This document shows, one piece after another, positions 28,489-36,226 of a stretch of DNA of 64,000 nt. Within the stretch, counting starts at the first letter, position 1; each line of letters starts with the position of its first letter. The stretch is taken from contig NZ_BMGK01000003.1 of the NCBI RefSeq assembly GCF_014640155.1, positions 186,001 to 250,000 of the forward strand, in the 5' to 3' direction. The stretch comes from Planktosalinus lacus. Lineage in GTDB: Bacteria > Bacteroidota > Bacteroidia > Flavobacteriales > Flavobacteriaceae. Below the pieces are notes generated by a model. That model searched no databases and was not told where the DNA came from. It saw only the letters and a list, made by a program, of their open reading frames with translations. Made by a program: the position numbers and the translations under genes.

Positions 28489-28526
28489 AGACCTTTCAGA
28501 GTTTACTGCTTTGAAAGGTTTTTTTA
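28489..28526 (+). terminator. Rho-independent terminator after the S46 peptidase gene
   Basis: GACCTTTCA and TTGAAAGGT pair around a loop of about 12 bases and are followed by T7 at 28520-28526, 24 bases after the peptidase stop. Confidence 0.7.
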
Positions 28527-28564
28527 TTGGTCTTTGCTTATCTTTACTCCATAAAACACTCACT

Positions 28565-29917
28565 ATGCACATTCATTTCATAGCCATTGGCGGAAGTGCC
28601 ATGCACAACCTGGCACTGGCGTTACACCATAAAGGAGATACTATTTCTGGAAGCGATGACGAAATCTTTGAACCCTCCAAATCACGTTTGCAAAAAGCCG
28701 GACTCTTACCGGAAACCTTTGGCTGGTTTCCCGAAAAAATCACATCACAACTGGATGCTGTCATCCTGGGTATGCACGCCAAAGCCGATAACCCCGAATT
28801 ACTAAAAGCACAAGAACTCGGACTTAAAATCTATTCATATCCGGAGTATTTATATGAACACTCCAAAAACAAAACCCGTGTGGTCATTGGCGGCAGTCAC
28901 GGTAAAACCACCATCACGGCCATGATATTACACGTGCTAGATTATCACAACATCCCGGCAGATTATATGGTGGGCGCTCAGCTGGAAGGTTTTGACACCA
29001 TGGTGCACCTCACTCATGAAAATGATTTTATCATATTGGAAGGAGATGAATACTTATCCTCGCCCATAGACCGGCGACCCAAGTTTCACCTCTATAAGCC
29101 CAACATTGCCTTATTGAGCGGTATTGCCTGGGACCACATCAACGTGTTTCCCACCTATGAAAACTATGTCGAGCAGTTTAAAATCTTTGTAGATTCTATT
29201 GTAAAGGGTGGCAGCATCAATTTCAATGCAGAAGACCCTGAAGTAGTTAAGGTAGTGGAAGCTTCTGAAAATACCATTCGTAAAATAGGCTACCACACAC
29301 CTGAGTATACCATTGATAACGGAACCACTTATCTCGACACCCCCGAAGGCCCTATGCCCATTGAAATATTTGGCAAACACAACCTCAACAACCTCGCCGG
29401 TGCCAAATGGATATGCCAACACCTGGGCGTAGACGAAGATGATTTCTATGAAGCCATTACCACGTTTAAGGGCGCCTCAAAGCGCCTGGAAAAGATTGCA
29501 GAAAGGGACAACTTTGTAGCCTATAAAGACTTTGCCCATTCCCCCTCAAAAGTGGAAGCTACCACCAAAGCCTTAAAAGAACAATACCCCAACCGAAAAC
29601 TCATTGCCTGCCTGGAGCTGCATACCTACAGTAGCCTCAACCCTGAGTTTTTAAAAGAATACAAAGGAGCCCTCGATGCAGCAGATGTGGCGGTGGTATT
29701 TTACTCCATGCACGCCATAAAAATAAAACAACTGGAAGCCATCAAGGACACGCAGATAGAAGAAGCCTTTGAACGAAAAGACCTGGTCATCTTTACAGAC
29801 CCGGCCGACTTTAAAACCTATTTATACACCCAGGAGTTTAAGAACACAAACCTCCTCTTAATGAGCAGCGGCAACTATGGCGGATTAGACTTTGATGAGG
29901 TAAAGGAGTTGGTCTAA
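28565..29917 (+). CDS. mpl: Mpl-like Mur ligase (UDP-N-acetylmuramate:peptide ligase)
   Basis: 450 residues from ATG 28565 (HIHFIAIGGSAMHNLA, the Rossmann loop); the in-frame ATG at 28511 lies within the preceding terminator. Mur ligase signatures: P-loop GGSHGKTTITAM at about 109-120, LEGDEYLSSPIDRRPKF, and the C-terminal domain with LIACLELHTYSSLNP. The truncated-looking GSDDEIFEP and the DEYLSS motif fit Mpl, which reattaches recovered murein tripeptide to UDP-MurNAc, rather than biosynthetic MurC. It is visibly richer in G+C than the genes on either side. It is the last conserved gene before the accessory stretch. Confidence 0.88.
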   Translation: MHIHFIAIGGSAMHNLALALHHKGDTISGSDDEIFEPSKSRLQKAGLLPETFGWFPEKITSQLDAVILGMHAKADNPELLKAQELGLKIYSYPEYLYEHSKNKTRVVIGGSHGKTTITAMILHVLDYHNIPADYMVGAQLEGFDTMVHLTHENDFIILEGDEYLSSPIDRRPKFHLYKPNIALLSGIAWDHINVFPTYENYVEQFKIFVDSIVKGGSINFNAEDPEVVKVVEASENTIRKIGYHTPEYTIDNGTTYLDTPEGPMPIEIFGKHNLNNLAGAKWICQHLGVDEDDFYEAITTFKGASKRLEKIAERDNFVAYKDFAHSPSKVEATTKALKEQYPNRKLIACLELHTYSSLNPEFLKEYKGALDAADVAVVFYSMHAIKIKQLEAIKDTQIEEAFERKDLVIFTDPADFKTYLYTQEFKNTNLLLMSSGNYGGLDFDEVKELV

Positions 29918-30003
29918 CATCCCTTGCCAAAAAACCGGAAGTTAATATATAACTAAGTTAGCAAACAAAACCCATAAGTCACCAACCAACCCACCGGTTC
30001 AGT

Positions 30004-30052
30004 CAACACGGCGTTCATACTGGGTCGTGCCGACCATATGAATGCTTAGTTG
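30004..30052. repeat. Three-tier imperfect hairpin (attC-like topology)
   Basis: Three nested arm pairs with small internal loops: CAAC/GTTG outside, GCGTTCATA/TATGAATGC (one G-T pair) in the middle, and GGTCG/CGACC inside around TGC. Two bipartite arms flanked by AAC/GTT resemble an integron attC recombination site, but the strict R-box consensus (GTTRRRY) is not met. It lies between the Mpl gene and the 3' side of the orphan TPR gene. Confidence 0.5.
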
Positions 30053-30123
30053 CCAGTAGTTTTTCTTCGATTTTTTATTGTTAGCTTTTTTGTTAAGTTA
30101 GGGACGTCTTTTTTACCAGCAGT

Positions 30124-30933
30124 TTAAAATATTAGTTGATGTCTGATAAATTCTGGGATTTCGTTTTTATTTTTTATTTTATTGTATATTTTTTTAGCTT
30201 TTTTCTTCATTTTTAAATCATTATTCATTTGTGAAGTCTTTAATAAACACAGAGAATAATGGATTTTAAAATTTTCGTCATTTTTAAAGGTTGACTTTGC
30301 TTTCTCAAGGTATTTTATTCCCTCCTCGTATTTCTCGTTTAATGTCAATAAAACACCTTTTAAAAAATAAACATCATCATTAACCTTATGATTCATTTTT
30401 AAATACTTGCTGATTGCTGTATTAATACAATTCAACCCATTTTTTAAGTCGCCAATCATTGGTGAAGTTAAGGCAATACCATAATATCCTTCAGGGCTTT
30501 CTGGAAAATACTCCATAAGTTCTTCATATTTTTTTCTTGCTAATTTAAGACCTTCTACATTTCCGAATCTCATAGCTTCTGCAGCTAGATTGGATTTAAA
30601 AATAGAAGCTTTATTTTGGGCTAAACTATCAGCCATATAATAGAAAACCAATGCGTCTTTATCGTTCATTAATCTCATTGTATAGCCAGTAAAAAATGCA
30701 GCGTCGCAAAATGTGCTGTCAATCTTGAAAGCTTTAAAAAATACATCTGCAGTTTTATTGAGGTTTTTTTTATCCAATGAAGAATTGAGATGTAACAATT
30801 CTATTCCAGCGTTAAAAGCTTTCAATGCCTCTGGATTGCTTGAACCGCAGTACAGATTTTTCCCTTCAAAATAATCTTGCCCAAAGCAAAGATAAATATT
30901 GATTAAAAATAATATTAAGAATGTTTTTTTCAT
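30124..30933 (-). CDS. Orphan secreted TPR protein
   Basis: 269 residues, very rich in Lys and Asn. A signal peptide (MKKTFLILFLINIYLCFGQ) precedes TPR-like helices (KAFNAGIELLHLN, LARKKYEELMEYFPESPEGYYGIAL, KYEEGIKYLEKAKSTFKND). It is on the minus strand between two plus-strand core genes and bounded on both sides by hairpin-bearing spacers. Composition differs from the core TPR gene at 25.1 kb. Likely acquired; function unknown. No stop or frameshift is seen, so it may still be expressed. Confidence 0.7.
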   Translation of the reverse strand: MKKTFLILFLINIYLCFGQDYFEGKNLYCGSSNPEALKAFNAGIELLHLNSSLDKKNLNKTADVFFKAFKIDSTFCDAAFFTGYTMRLMNDKDALVFYYMADSLAQNKASIFKSNLAAEAMRFGNVEGLKLARKKYEELMEYFPESPEGYYGIALTSPMIGDLKNGLNCINTAISKYLKMNHKVNDDVYFLKGVLLTLNEKYEEGIKYLEKAKSTFKNDENFKIHYSLCLLKTSQMNNDLKMKKKAKKIYNKIKNKNEIPEFIRHQLIF

Positions 30934-31112
30934 GATTTTATGTGCTGCGGTTTAATAAATTACTGTCAGCGTTTCAGGCTCGTATGAGCTGTGGCGTGGA
31001 TTGAGCAACTAATGTAGCAAAAAAAACCCAAACCTGTGGAAAATCTGATAGACACGAGCACAGCGAACTGGCCGTTAGGTAATTTTCCGAGTGAGCGTTT
31101 CCAAGCTAAAGC
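30934..31112. repeat. Structured spacer with imperfect palindromes
   Basis: No reading frame is supported here. The segment holds GCTC-GTAT-GAGC at about 30980-30991 within a longer imperfect arm pair (GCGTTTCAG / TGTGGCGT). It also holds AGCAACTAAT and GCCGTTAGGT words, the latter matching the GTTRRRY core of attC R boxes. It is richer in G+C than the genes beside it. Similar spacers follow other orphan genes in flavobacterial genomes, which suggests gene-cassette junctions. This reading is tentative. Confidence 0.35.
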
Positions 31113-31601
31113 CTATCGTCGGTGTTGTGTATAGTGCTTTTTATGTCTGTTTATTGTTTTCCACAAAATTGCAATTCCTATTAAAGTTAAAATTGTTCCG
31201 CCTATAAAAAATGATATTCCAGCCGTATCACCAAAAAGTCCGGAAAAATAATTTAAATAATTATTTACAATTCCTTTCATATAAAAGCCAGTTGGTGCAA
31301 TTCCTATTATCAATAAAAAAAGCAAAATTGAATTAATTATACTGATTTTGTTTTTTCAATTTATAAAACCAATAACTAAAACTCCTGTTATTAAAAATCC
31401 AAAAGTCCAATCTGCTCTATTAGCTAAGACCTGCCCAGCAGTTAAAGAAGTGAGGGATTCAAGCTTTTCCCAATTTCTGCTTATTATTGCGTCATATTTA
31501 GCACCTTGAGATGCTACGTATAATCTTTGAAGTCCGTTAATGATAAAAATCAACGCAATTGTTTCGAATAATATTATTTTAATATTGATTTTCTTTATCA
31601 T
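31113..31601 (-). pseudogene. Four-helix membrane protein interrupted by one in-frame TGA
   Basis: Reading from ATG 31601 (MIKKINIK; alternative ATG 31610) the frame holds 81 codons to a TGA at 31358-31356. It then continues in the same frame without further stops for another 80 codons to 31113. The first part has two hydrophobic segments (IILFETIALIFIINGL, FGFLITGVLVIGFIN). The second has two more (INSILLFLLIIGIAPTG, FFIGGTILTLIGIAILW). Together they make a four-helix protein of about 162 residues. A TGG-to-TGA change (Trp to stop) would explain it. Either part alone lacks a normal start or end. Family unknown. Confidence 0.65.
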
Positions 31602-31634
31602 TTTTTGCATTACACACAACTAGTTATATAAACA

Positions 31635-31642
31635 CAAATATA
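31635..31642 (-). promoter_or_regulatory. -7 promoter element upstream of the interrupted membrane gene
   Basis: TATATTTG on the minus strand, exact TAnnTTTG, about 33 bases before ATG 31601. No -33 TTTG at normal spacing. Confidence 0.3.
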
Positions 31643-31800
31643 CCTTTTTATCACTCAACCTTGCGGGATCAAAACACTTTTTGAGTTTTCTAGATTTATT
31701 GTTCGTTCTCGTTGCAACGTCTCCATCAACCACTTTTATTCTAAAATATGCCCTCATTGCACTGTTGAAACAAGTGTTTGGTTCTAAGATAATACATTGA

Positions 31801-31886
31801 TAACCCATAGATAGCGCGTTAATTACTCGTTAAACACTAGTGTTTACGGGTAAACTATAGGCTATCAACGGGCTATCTATGGGTAA
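31801..31886. repeat. 86-base nested inverted repeat
   Basis: Outer arms 31801-31818 and 31869-31886 match over 18 bases with two mismatches (core CCCATAGATAGC/GCTATCTATGGG). Inside sits a second palindrome, 31823-31853, with about 15 paired bases around AAACACTAGTGTTT and one bulged T. A further GGCTATC word at 31860-31866 directly repeats part of the right outer arm. It sits between divergent promoters. Possible roles are a regulator-binding site, a recombination site or an element end. It has no T-run. Confidence 0.75.
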
Positions 31887-31933
31887 AGGTGGGACAAAGA
31901 AGGGTGTTGTTGGTCGAAAAAGCATACTAATTG

Positions 31934-31965
31934 TTTGCAAAACAAGGGTTTGTTGCTTAGGTTTG
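31934..31965 (+). promoter_or_regulatory. Bacteroidota-type promoter for the DUF6266 gene
   Basis: TTTG (31934-31937), 20 bases, then TAGGTTTG (31958-31965): both halves of the TTTG-N19-TAnnTTTG consensus at near-ideal spacing. The start codon is 31 bases downstream. Confidence 0.55.
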
Positions 31966-31995
31966 AGAGAATGTTTAACCTAAAAACACACTGTT

Positions 31996-32629
31996 ATGGC
32001 ACGATTTAAAAACATAGGAAAAACAAAAAGCCTTTCAGGCTTGATTGGCAATGTGGTGTTGGTTGATGGCGACGTGGTGCGCAGCAGGCCTCAAAGGTCT
32101 CAGGTTAAACCCACCCCAAAAGAACAAAATAACCGGGGTAAGTTTGCAATAGTGAATGCGTTCATTAAACTTTTTTACCCATTTATGCAGCCCCGCTTCA
32201 AAGATTTGTTTGATAAAAAGACCGCCCGTGACGCCATACGCAGTTACCACCAGCTGCACTTAACTACAGAAGATAATGGGGTTTATACCATACACTACCC
32301 GAACGCCCTGATGAGCACCGGGCGCCTGTGGGGGTTTGCATGCGGCCGGGGTCACACTGGAGGGGCATATACTCGCGGTGGCCTGGCAAGACAACAGCTA
32401 CCAGGCACTGGCCGCAGCAACAGACCTGCTGAGCGTGATTGCCTACAACCCCACAGCAGAGGAAGCCTATTTCTTTGAAGACTGTGTCACCCGTGGTGAC
32501 GGGCAAGTGTTGTTAACCTTCCCTGATTATTTTCCGACAGAGGAGGTGCACCTGTGGGCTACTTTTGAGGACGAAACTTCAGGTGATTGTGCCAATAGCG
32601 AGTACCTTGGCTTTGTGGAAGAAAATTAA
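31996..32629 (+). pseudogene. DUF6266 family protein with a single +1 frameshift
   Basis: Codons from ATG 31996 give the DUF6266 N-terminal part (MARFKNIGKTKSLSGLIG, VRSRPQRSQVKPTPKEQ, then PNALMSTGRLWG). At about 32330-32337, in a G5T3 run, the homology moves to the +1 frame, where it continues (LHAAGVTLEGHILAVAWQDNS, VIAYNPTAEEAYF, NSEYLGFVEEN) to the TAA at 32627-32629. Removing one base restores 210 residues, the usual family length. Unshifted, the frame runs into unrelated residues and stops at 32478. It is richer in G+C than its surroundings, which points to transfer. DUF6266 has no known function. Confidence 0.8.
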
Positions 32630-32719
32630 TAGTGACTTGCTTACCGGTAAAACAAAATTTCTAAAAAAACAGGCTATTTGTTAATAAATTGTAGATAGTG
32701 TGTTAAGGAGCCTATAAAG

Positions 32720-32752
32720 TTTGCTGTATTGTAAAATATTAGCTTACATTTA
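32720..32752 (+). promoter_or_regulatory. Putative promoter for the small lipoprotein pair
   Basis: TTTG at 32720-32723, 21 bases, then TACATTTA at 32745-32752 (one mismatch to TAnnTTTG), 21 bases before ATG 32774. Confidence 0.4.
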
Positions 32753-32773
32753 TACAAACGTTAAATCAATATT

Positions 32774-32977
32774 ATGAAAAAATTAGTAATCATGTCTCTG
32801 CTTCTGATGTGTATGGTCACTTCATCTTGTAGAGATTCAGAAAATGAGAAAGAAGCATTAGAGCTTGAGAGAACCGTTCAAAAGATAGATTCTCTGGAGA
32901 TGGAAATGGATAAAATCAACCAAAGGATAGATCAAATCTCTGATGAAGTAGAAGAAACCGTAGAGGAAATTAATTAA
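32774..32977 (+). CDS. Small coiled-coil lipoprotein
   Basis: 67 residues. A lipoprotein signal ends in VTSSC (Cys19). The mature 48 residues are a highly charged heptad helix (ELERTVQKIDSLEMEMDKINQRIDQI) ending in EVEETVEEIN. It resembles small Lpp-like or envelope spacer lipoproteins. It lies 10 bases upstream of another secreted coiled-coil gene, so the two are one transcript and may interact. Family not recognised. Confidence 0.75.
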   Translation: MKKLVIMSLLLMCMVTSSCRDSENEKEALELERTVQKIDSLEMEMDKINQRIDQISDEVEETVEEIN

Positions 32978-32987
32978 ACACAAAGCC

Positions 32988-33533
32988 ATGAAAAAAATAG
33001 TAATAGTAAGTATCGTAGCTTCTTTTCTGATGCTTGGACTGAATCAAGGTTTGGCCCAATCAAATAATCAGGAAAAGAAGGAAGAAGTCAAAGAAAAGCA
33101 AATTGGCAAAGCTGATAAGAAAGCTGATCAAGCTAAGGAGAAAGCCCAAAAACAGCGAGATAAAAACAAAGATAAAACCTCTAAAGAGAATCGGGGCAAT
33201 GCTTACGGAAAAGACAAAGGAGATATGACAGGCAAAGAGTTTGGTCAACACCGTGCAGAAATGGCCCGCAATAAGGCCGAGAATACAAGGTTGCGATTAA
33301 AGGAAACCGAAGCCTTATTGACCCATCACAGAGAAAGATTAAGTAGTTTAAAACAATCGCTCAAAGAAGAGGGCGATCAACCCAACGCTGATAAAGAAGA
33401 AATTGAAGCACGTGCAAAAAGAATAAGACGTGCAGAAATGAGACTCAATCAATTGGAAGATGCGCTCATTAAAAGCAGGGAACGATTCAATAGAACCACC
33501 CGCTCTCTGGATGCCGTGATTGATAAAAACTAG
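32988..33533 (+). CDS. Secreted Lys/Glu-rich coiled-coil protein
   Basis: 181 residues. A signal peptide (MKKIVIVSIVASFLMLGLNQGLAQ) precedes an extremely basic/acidic repeat-like region (KADKKADQAKEKAQKQRDKN) and a long C-terminal coiled coil (ETEALLTHHRERLSSLKQSL, RRAEMRLNQLEDALIKSRERF). GNAYGKDKGDMTGKEFGQHRA links the two. It is probably periplasmic, acting with the lipoprotein in front of it. A strong hairpin terminator follows. No known family was recognised. Confidence 0.75.
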   Translation: MKKIVIVSIVASFLMLGLNQGLAQSNNQEKKEEVKEKQIGKADKKADQAKEKAQKQRDKNKDKTSKENRGNAYGKDKGDMTGKEFGQHRAEMARNKAENTRLRLKETEALLTHHRERLSSLKQSLKEEGDQPNADKEEIEARAKRIRRAEMRLNQLEDALIKSRERFNRTTRSLDAVIDKN

Positions 33534-33556
33534 TCATTTCTTTTATAAGATTTAAT

Positions 33557-33583
33557 AAGCCCGGTCAACACCGGGCTTTATTT
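33557..33583. terminator. Terminator between convergent genes at 33.5 kb
   Basis: AGCCCGGT and ACCGGGCT pair around CAAC, then TTTATTT. It serves the coiled-coil gene and overlaps the last codons of the convergent PaiB gene. Confidence 0.75.
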
Positions 33584-34174
33584 ATAGATGTCTTCAATAA
33601 ACCCATCCCGGTTCTTTTGGGCATTTTTTTTGAGGGCTTCTTTAGCATTGCGTTGGTCTTGTTGTATTTTGTCTTGTGAAAGTTTGAATTTGCCTTCCCA
33701 GCTTGTGATGTCAATCTCAAAAGCCTGAATGTAGTTTACGGCACCGTCCATACGTTTGTTGTCTGGTTCCAGTACAAATTTTTGTGCTGCACCTTCCAGG
33801 AATTCGGTCATGGCAATCATGGTTCTTTTGGCAGCTTCGGGGTCGTTGATTAAAGTGATGGTTCCCGTGAGGTGTACAAAGATATAGTTCCATGTGGGGA
33901 GTTGGGTAGTGGTGTAGACACTGGGCGAGATATAGGCATCAGGTCCCCTGAAAATCACGGTCACTTCAGCCCCGTCCTGTAAGGTCTGCATCTGCGGGTT
34001 GTATTTATCAATATGTGCAACCAGTTTTTGAATCTTGTGGTTGTAGATAATGGGAATGTGTGTCACCAAGGGTTTTCCGTCAAGCACAGACACTAACATC
34101 CCCAAAGGATAGGTCTCAATGACCGCGATCATTTTTTTAATGTCGTTTTCCTGATGGTGTTTTGGTGGATACAT
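33578..34174 (-). CDS. PaiB family FMN-binding negative transcriptional regulator
   Basis: 198 residues. It begins MYPPKHHQENDIKKMIAVIETYPLG in part and has the split-barrel flavin fold seen in PaiB (LVTHIPIIYN, LVAHIDKYNPQ, VIFRGPDAYISPSVY, LPTWNYIFVHLTGT). Characterised members affect sporulation and protease genes in Bacillus. In Bacteroidota the function is unproven and a flavin or heme redox role is as likely. It is separated from the DUF1569 gene by a dispersed repeat. Confidence 0.88.
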   Translation of the reverse strand: MYPPKHHQENDIKKMIAVIETYPLGMLVSVLDGKPLVTHIPIIYNHKIQKLVAHIDKYNPQMQTLQDGAEVTVIFRGPDAYISPSVYTTTQLPTWNYIFVHLTGTITLINDPEAAKRTMIAMTEFLEGAAQKFVLEPDNKRMDGAVNYIQAFEIDITSWEGKFKLSQDKIQQDQRNAKEALKKNAQKNRDGFIEDIYK

Positions 34175-34196
34175 TTTAATAAAAGTTTTTAATATT

Positions 34197-34227
34197 CCCC
34201 CTCCTTGGGAGGGGGGCTGGGGGGAGG
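34197..34227. repeat. G/C-rich dispersed palindromic repeat
   Basis: CCCCCTCC-TTGGG-AGGGGGG followed by CTGGGGGGAGG: a short strong hairpin plus a second G-run, with no coding content. Elements of this kind are scattered between genes in many flavobacteria. A bidirectional terminator effect is possible. Confidence 0.55.
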
Positions 34228-34235
34228 ATTTTTAA

Positions 34236-34685
34236 TCAAGCCCCAAACTGCCTGAAGTGATGATCCAGGTGTTTGTATTGCATTTGTCCCCATTGCTCGG
34301 TGGTAAAATGACCGCAAAAGGGGTGGGGCGGCCAATCGGTTTTATCCCTTTCGGCATAAAATTCATCGATAAGAGACTTTAATTGTTCTTTTTCTTCTTG
34401 AAAGTCACGTTGATCAACAATCTTGAATTCTTTTGATGTGGGCAAACCCTGTTTCCACGGTTTGTCGTCATACAATGACTTTTTAAAGAATGAAAACAAC
34501 AGTTTCATAATTGGGTTGGGCTTTGCCATCTTGAGTTTTTCCAACGGTACTTTGAGTGGTTCACTGCAATGTGCCAGCATTTGAGCAACAGTCATTTTCC
34601 CCCATTGAGCCTGCGATTCCGGGCTGAGGTTGTCTAATCTTGTTAAGATTTCGTCGTAAGCCGACTTCGTAAAAAGTGATTGCAT
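34236..34685 (-). CDS. DUF1569 domain protein (DinB-like fold)
   Basis: 149 residues. It starts MQSLFTKSAYDEILTRLDNL and has the family pattern QWGKMTVAQMLAHCSEPLKV with a buried His, and ends FGHFT-like, GHFTTEQWGQMQYKHLDHHFRQF in part. The histidines (MLAHC, HLDHH) match the metal site of DinB/YfiT four-helix bundles. Cytoplasmic; function unknown. Divergent from radC. Confidence 0.85.
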   Translation of the reverse strand: MQSLFTKSAYDEILTRLDNLSPESQAQWGKMTVAQMLAHCSEPLKVPLEKLKMAKPNPIMKLLFSFFKKSLYDDKPWKQGLPTSKEFKIVDQRDFQEEKEQLKSLIDEFYAERDKTDWPPHPFCGHFTTEQWGQMQYKHLDHHFRQFGA

Positions 34686-34743
34686 AGTGTTATTTTATTT
34701 CGGGAATTAAAGATACATGTTTATCTTTATACAACTATTTATT

Positions 34744-35445
34744 ATGAGCCAAAAAAAGACGACATCCTTTTCCATCAAAAACTGGTCTGAAGACGACCGT
34801 CCGCGTGAGAAATTACTTCAAAAGGGACGGGCAGCCCTGAGTGATGCTGAACTCATCGCTATATTGATTGGTTCAGGAAACAACGATGAAAGTGCGGTAG
34901 ATTTAAGCAAACATATTTTGGCCAAAGCTGATAACAACCTGAATCAGTTGGGAAAGTTTACCATCAAAAAGTTGATGGAGTTTAAAGGTATTGGCGAAGC
35001 TAAGGCCATTAGCATTGTAGCCGCGATGGAGCTGGGACGCCGGCGTCGTGCTGAAGAAGCCGTGCAGCAAAGCAAGATTACTTCCAGCCTTTCAGTATTT
35101 GAGTTGATGCAACCTGTGATAGGCGAACTGCCTCACGAAGAATTTTGGATTATCTTTCTCAACAATTCCAATAAAATTATCCGTAAAGAGCAGCTCAGCA
35201 AAGGCGGCATTACCGGCACTTTGGTAGATGTGCGGTTGGTGCTTAAAACGGCGCTTGAAGTGGGCGCTACGGGCTTGATACTGGCTCATAACCATCCTTC
35301 GGGTGCCTTACGCGCAAGCGAACCCGACAAAATGCTTACGCGAAAGTTGAAAACAGGCGCCGAAAGCCTTGATATTAAAGTGCTCGACCACCTCATTATT
35401 ACTGAAAAAGCTTACTTCAGCTTTGCAGACGAAAATATGCTATAG
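34744..35445 (+). CDS. radC: RadC family JAB-domain protein
   Basis: 233 residues from ATG 34744; the upstream in-frame ATG 34717 would add a hydrophobic stretch unlike the family. An N-terminal helix-hairpin-helix region (KLMEFKGIGEAKAISIVAA) precedes the JAMM/MPN+ metalloprotease-like motif, HNHPSGALRASEPD near residues 180-193, with the upstream Glu in PHEEFWIIFLN. Despite its name the family has no proven DNA-repair role. It is 3 bases upstream of the HAD nucleotidase, so the pair is co-transcribed. Confidence 0.93.
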   Translation: MSQKKTTSFSIKNWSEDDRPREKLLQKGRAALSDAELIAILIGSGNNDESAVDLSKHILAKADNNLNQLGKFTIKKLMEFKGIGEAKAISIVAAMELGRRRRAEEAVQQSKITSSLSVFELMQPVIGELPHEEFWIIFLNNSNKIIRKEQLSKGGITGTLVDVRLVLKTALEVGATGLILAHNHPSGALRASEPDKMLTRKLKTGAESLDIKVLDHLIITEKAYFSFADENML

Positions 35446-35448
35446 TCT

Positions 35449-36138
35449 ATGTTTAAAGATAAAAATATTACTGATCTCTTTTTTGATCTTGACCACACCC
35501 TTTGGGATTTTGAAAAAAATTCTGCACTGGCTTTTAAAAATGTGTTTGAACACCATAAAATTGAAATGGACCTTCCCGGTTTTCTAAAGATTTATGAACC
35601 CATTAATTTTGAGTACTGGAAACGTTATCGCGACGAGGAAGTTACCAAACAAGAACTCAGAAGAGGCCGACTCACAGATACCTTCAACCAGCTAAAGCTG
35701 GAGTTTCCATTAGAAATGATTGATGCGATGGCGGTTTCATATATTGATTTTCTGCCCAACAACAATTATCTTTTTGAAGGAACCATAGAGCTGTTGGACT
35801 TTTTAAAACCTAATTTCAATTTGCATATCATCACCAATGGATTTGAGGAGGTGCAATTTAAAAAACTCAAAAATTCAAACATTGACAGCTACTTTAAAAC
35901 GGTCACAAACTCTGAACGGGTGGGTGTTAAAAAACCCAACCCAAAGATTTTTCAACATGCATTGCAATTTGCAAATGCTACCCCACAGAATAGTGTGATG
36001 ATTGGGGATAATTTTGAAGCTGATATTTTGGGTGCAAAAGCAGTGGGCATGCACACTTTGTATTTTAATCCGCTTGGCTCAACCAATGAAGAACACCCCA
36101 CTGTACAACAACTTTTAGAAATAAAAAAGCTCTTTTAA
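35449..36138 (+). CDS. YjjG-type noncanonical pyrimidine nucleotidase (HAD superfamily)
   Basis: 229 residues. Motif I is FFDLDHTLWDFEKNS, typical of YjjG; motif II ITNGFEEVQFKKLKNS; the lysine motif GVKKPNPKIF; motif IV MIGDNFEADILGAKAVG. YjjG dephosphorylates noncanonical dUMP, dTMP and oxidised pyrimidine nucleotides and guards the pool. Coupled to radC by a 3-base gap. Confidence 0.9.
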   Translation: MFKDKNITDLFFDLDHTLWDFEKNSALAFKNVFEHHKIEMDLPGFLKIYEPINFEYWKRYRDEEVTKQELRRGRLTDTFNQLKLEFPLEMIDAMAVSYIDFLPNNNYLFEGTIELLDFLKPNFNLHIITNGFEEVQFKKLKNSNIDSYFKTVTNSERVGVKKPNPKIFQHALQFANATPQNSVMIGDNFEADILGAKAVGMHTLYFNPLGSTNEEHPTVQQLLEIKKLF

Positions 36139-36226
36139 CTTAGGGTAAACTGCTTTTAAACTGTTTACGTACATAACAATACATACCGTTGTTTTACGTT
36201 TAATACTTACTTAATACCCCAAAGCG

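Larger units (their letters stand above)
31602..31995. other. Gene-free spacer between the broken membrane gene and the DUF6266 gene
   Basis: It holds a -7 motif for the minus-strand gene (31635-31642), the nested inverted repeat at 31801-31886, and a full flavobacterial promoter for the plus-strand gene (31934-31965). A 62-codon minus-strand frame (31620-31808) begins inside the outer arm of the inverted repeat and contains the promoter motif at its end. It has no recognisable family, so it was not called as a gene. Confidence 0.6.

Noticed and set aside
31620-31808. 62-codon minus-strand frame upstream of the broken membrane gene
   Set aside because: It starts inside an inverted-repeat arm, contains the downstream gene's promoter motif and has no recognisable family; an alternative start (MRAYFRIKV) does not improve it.
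31801-31886. Insertion-sequence end
   Set aside because: No transposase fragment, no matching distal terminal repeat and no target duplication seen nearby.
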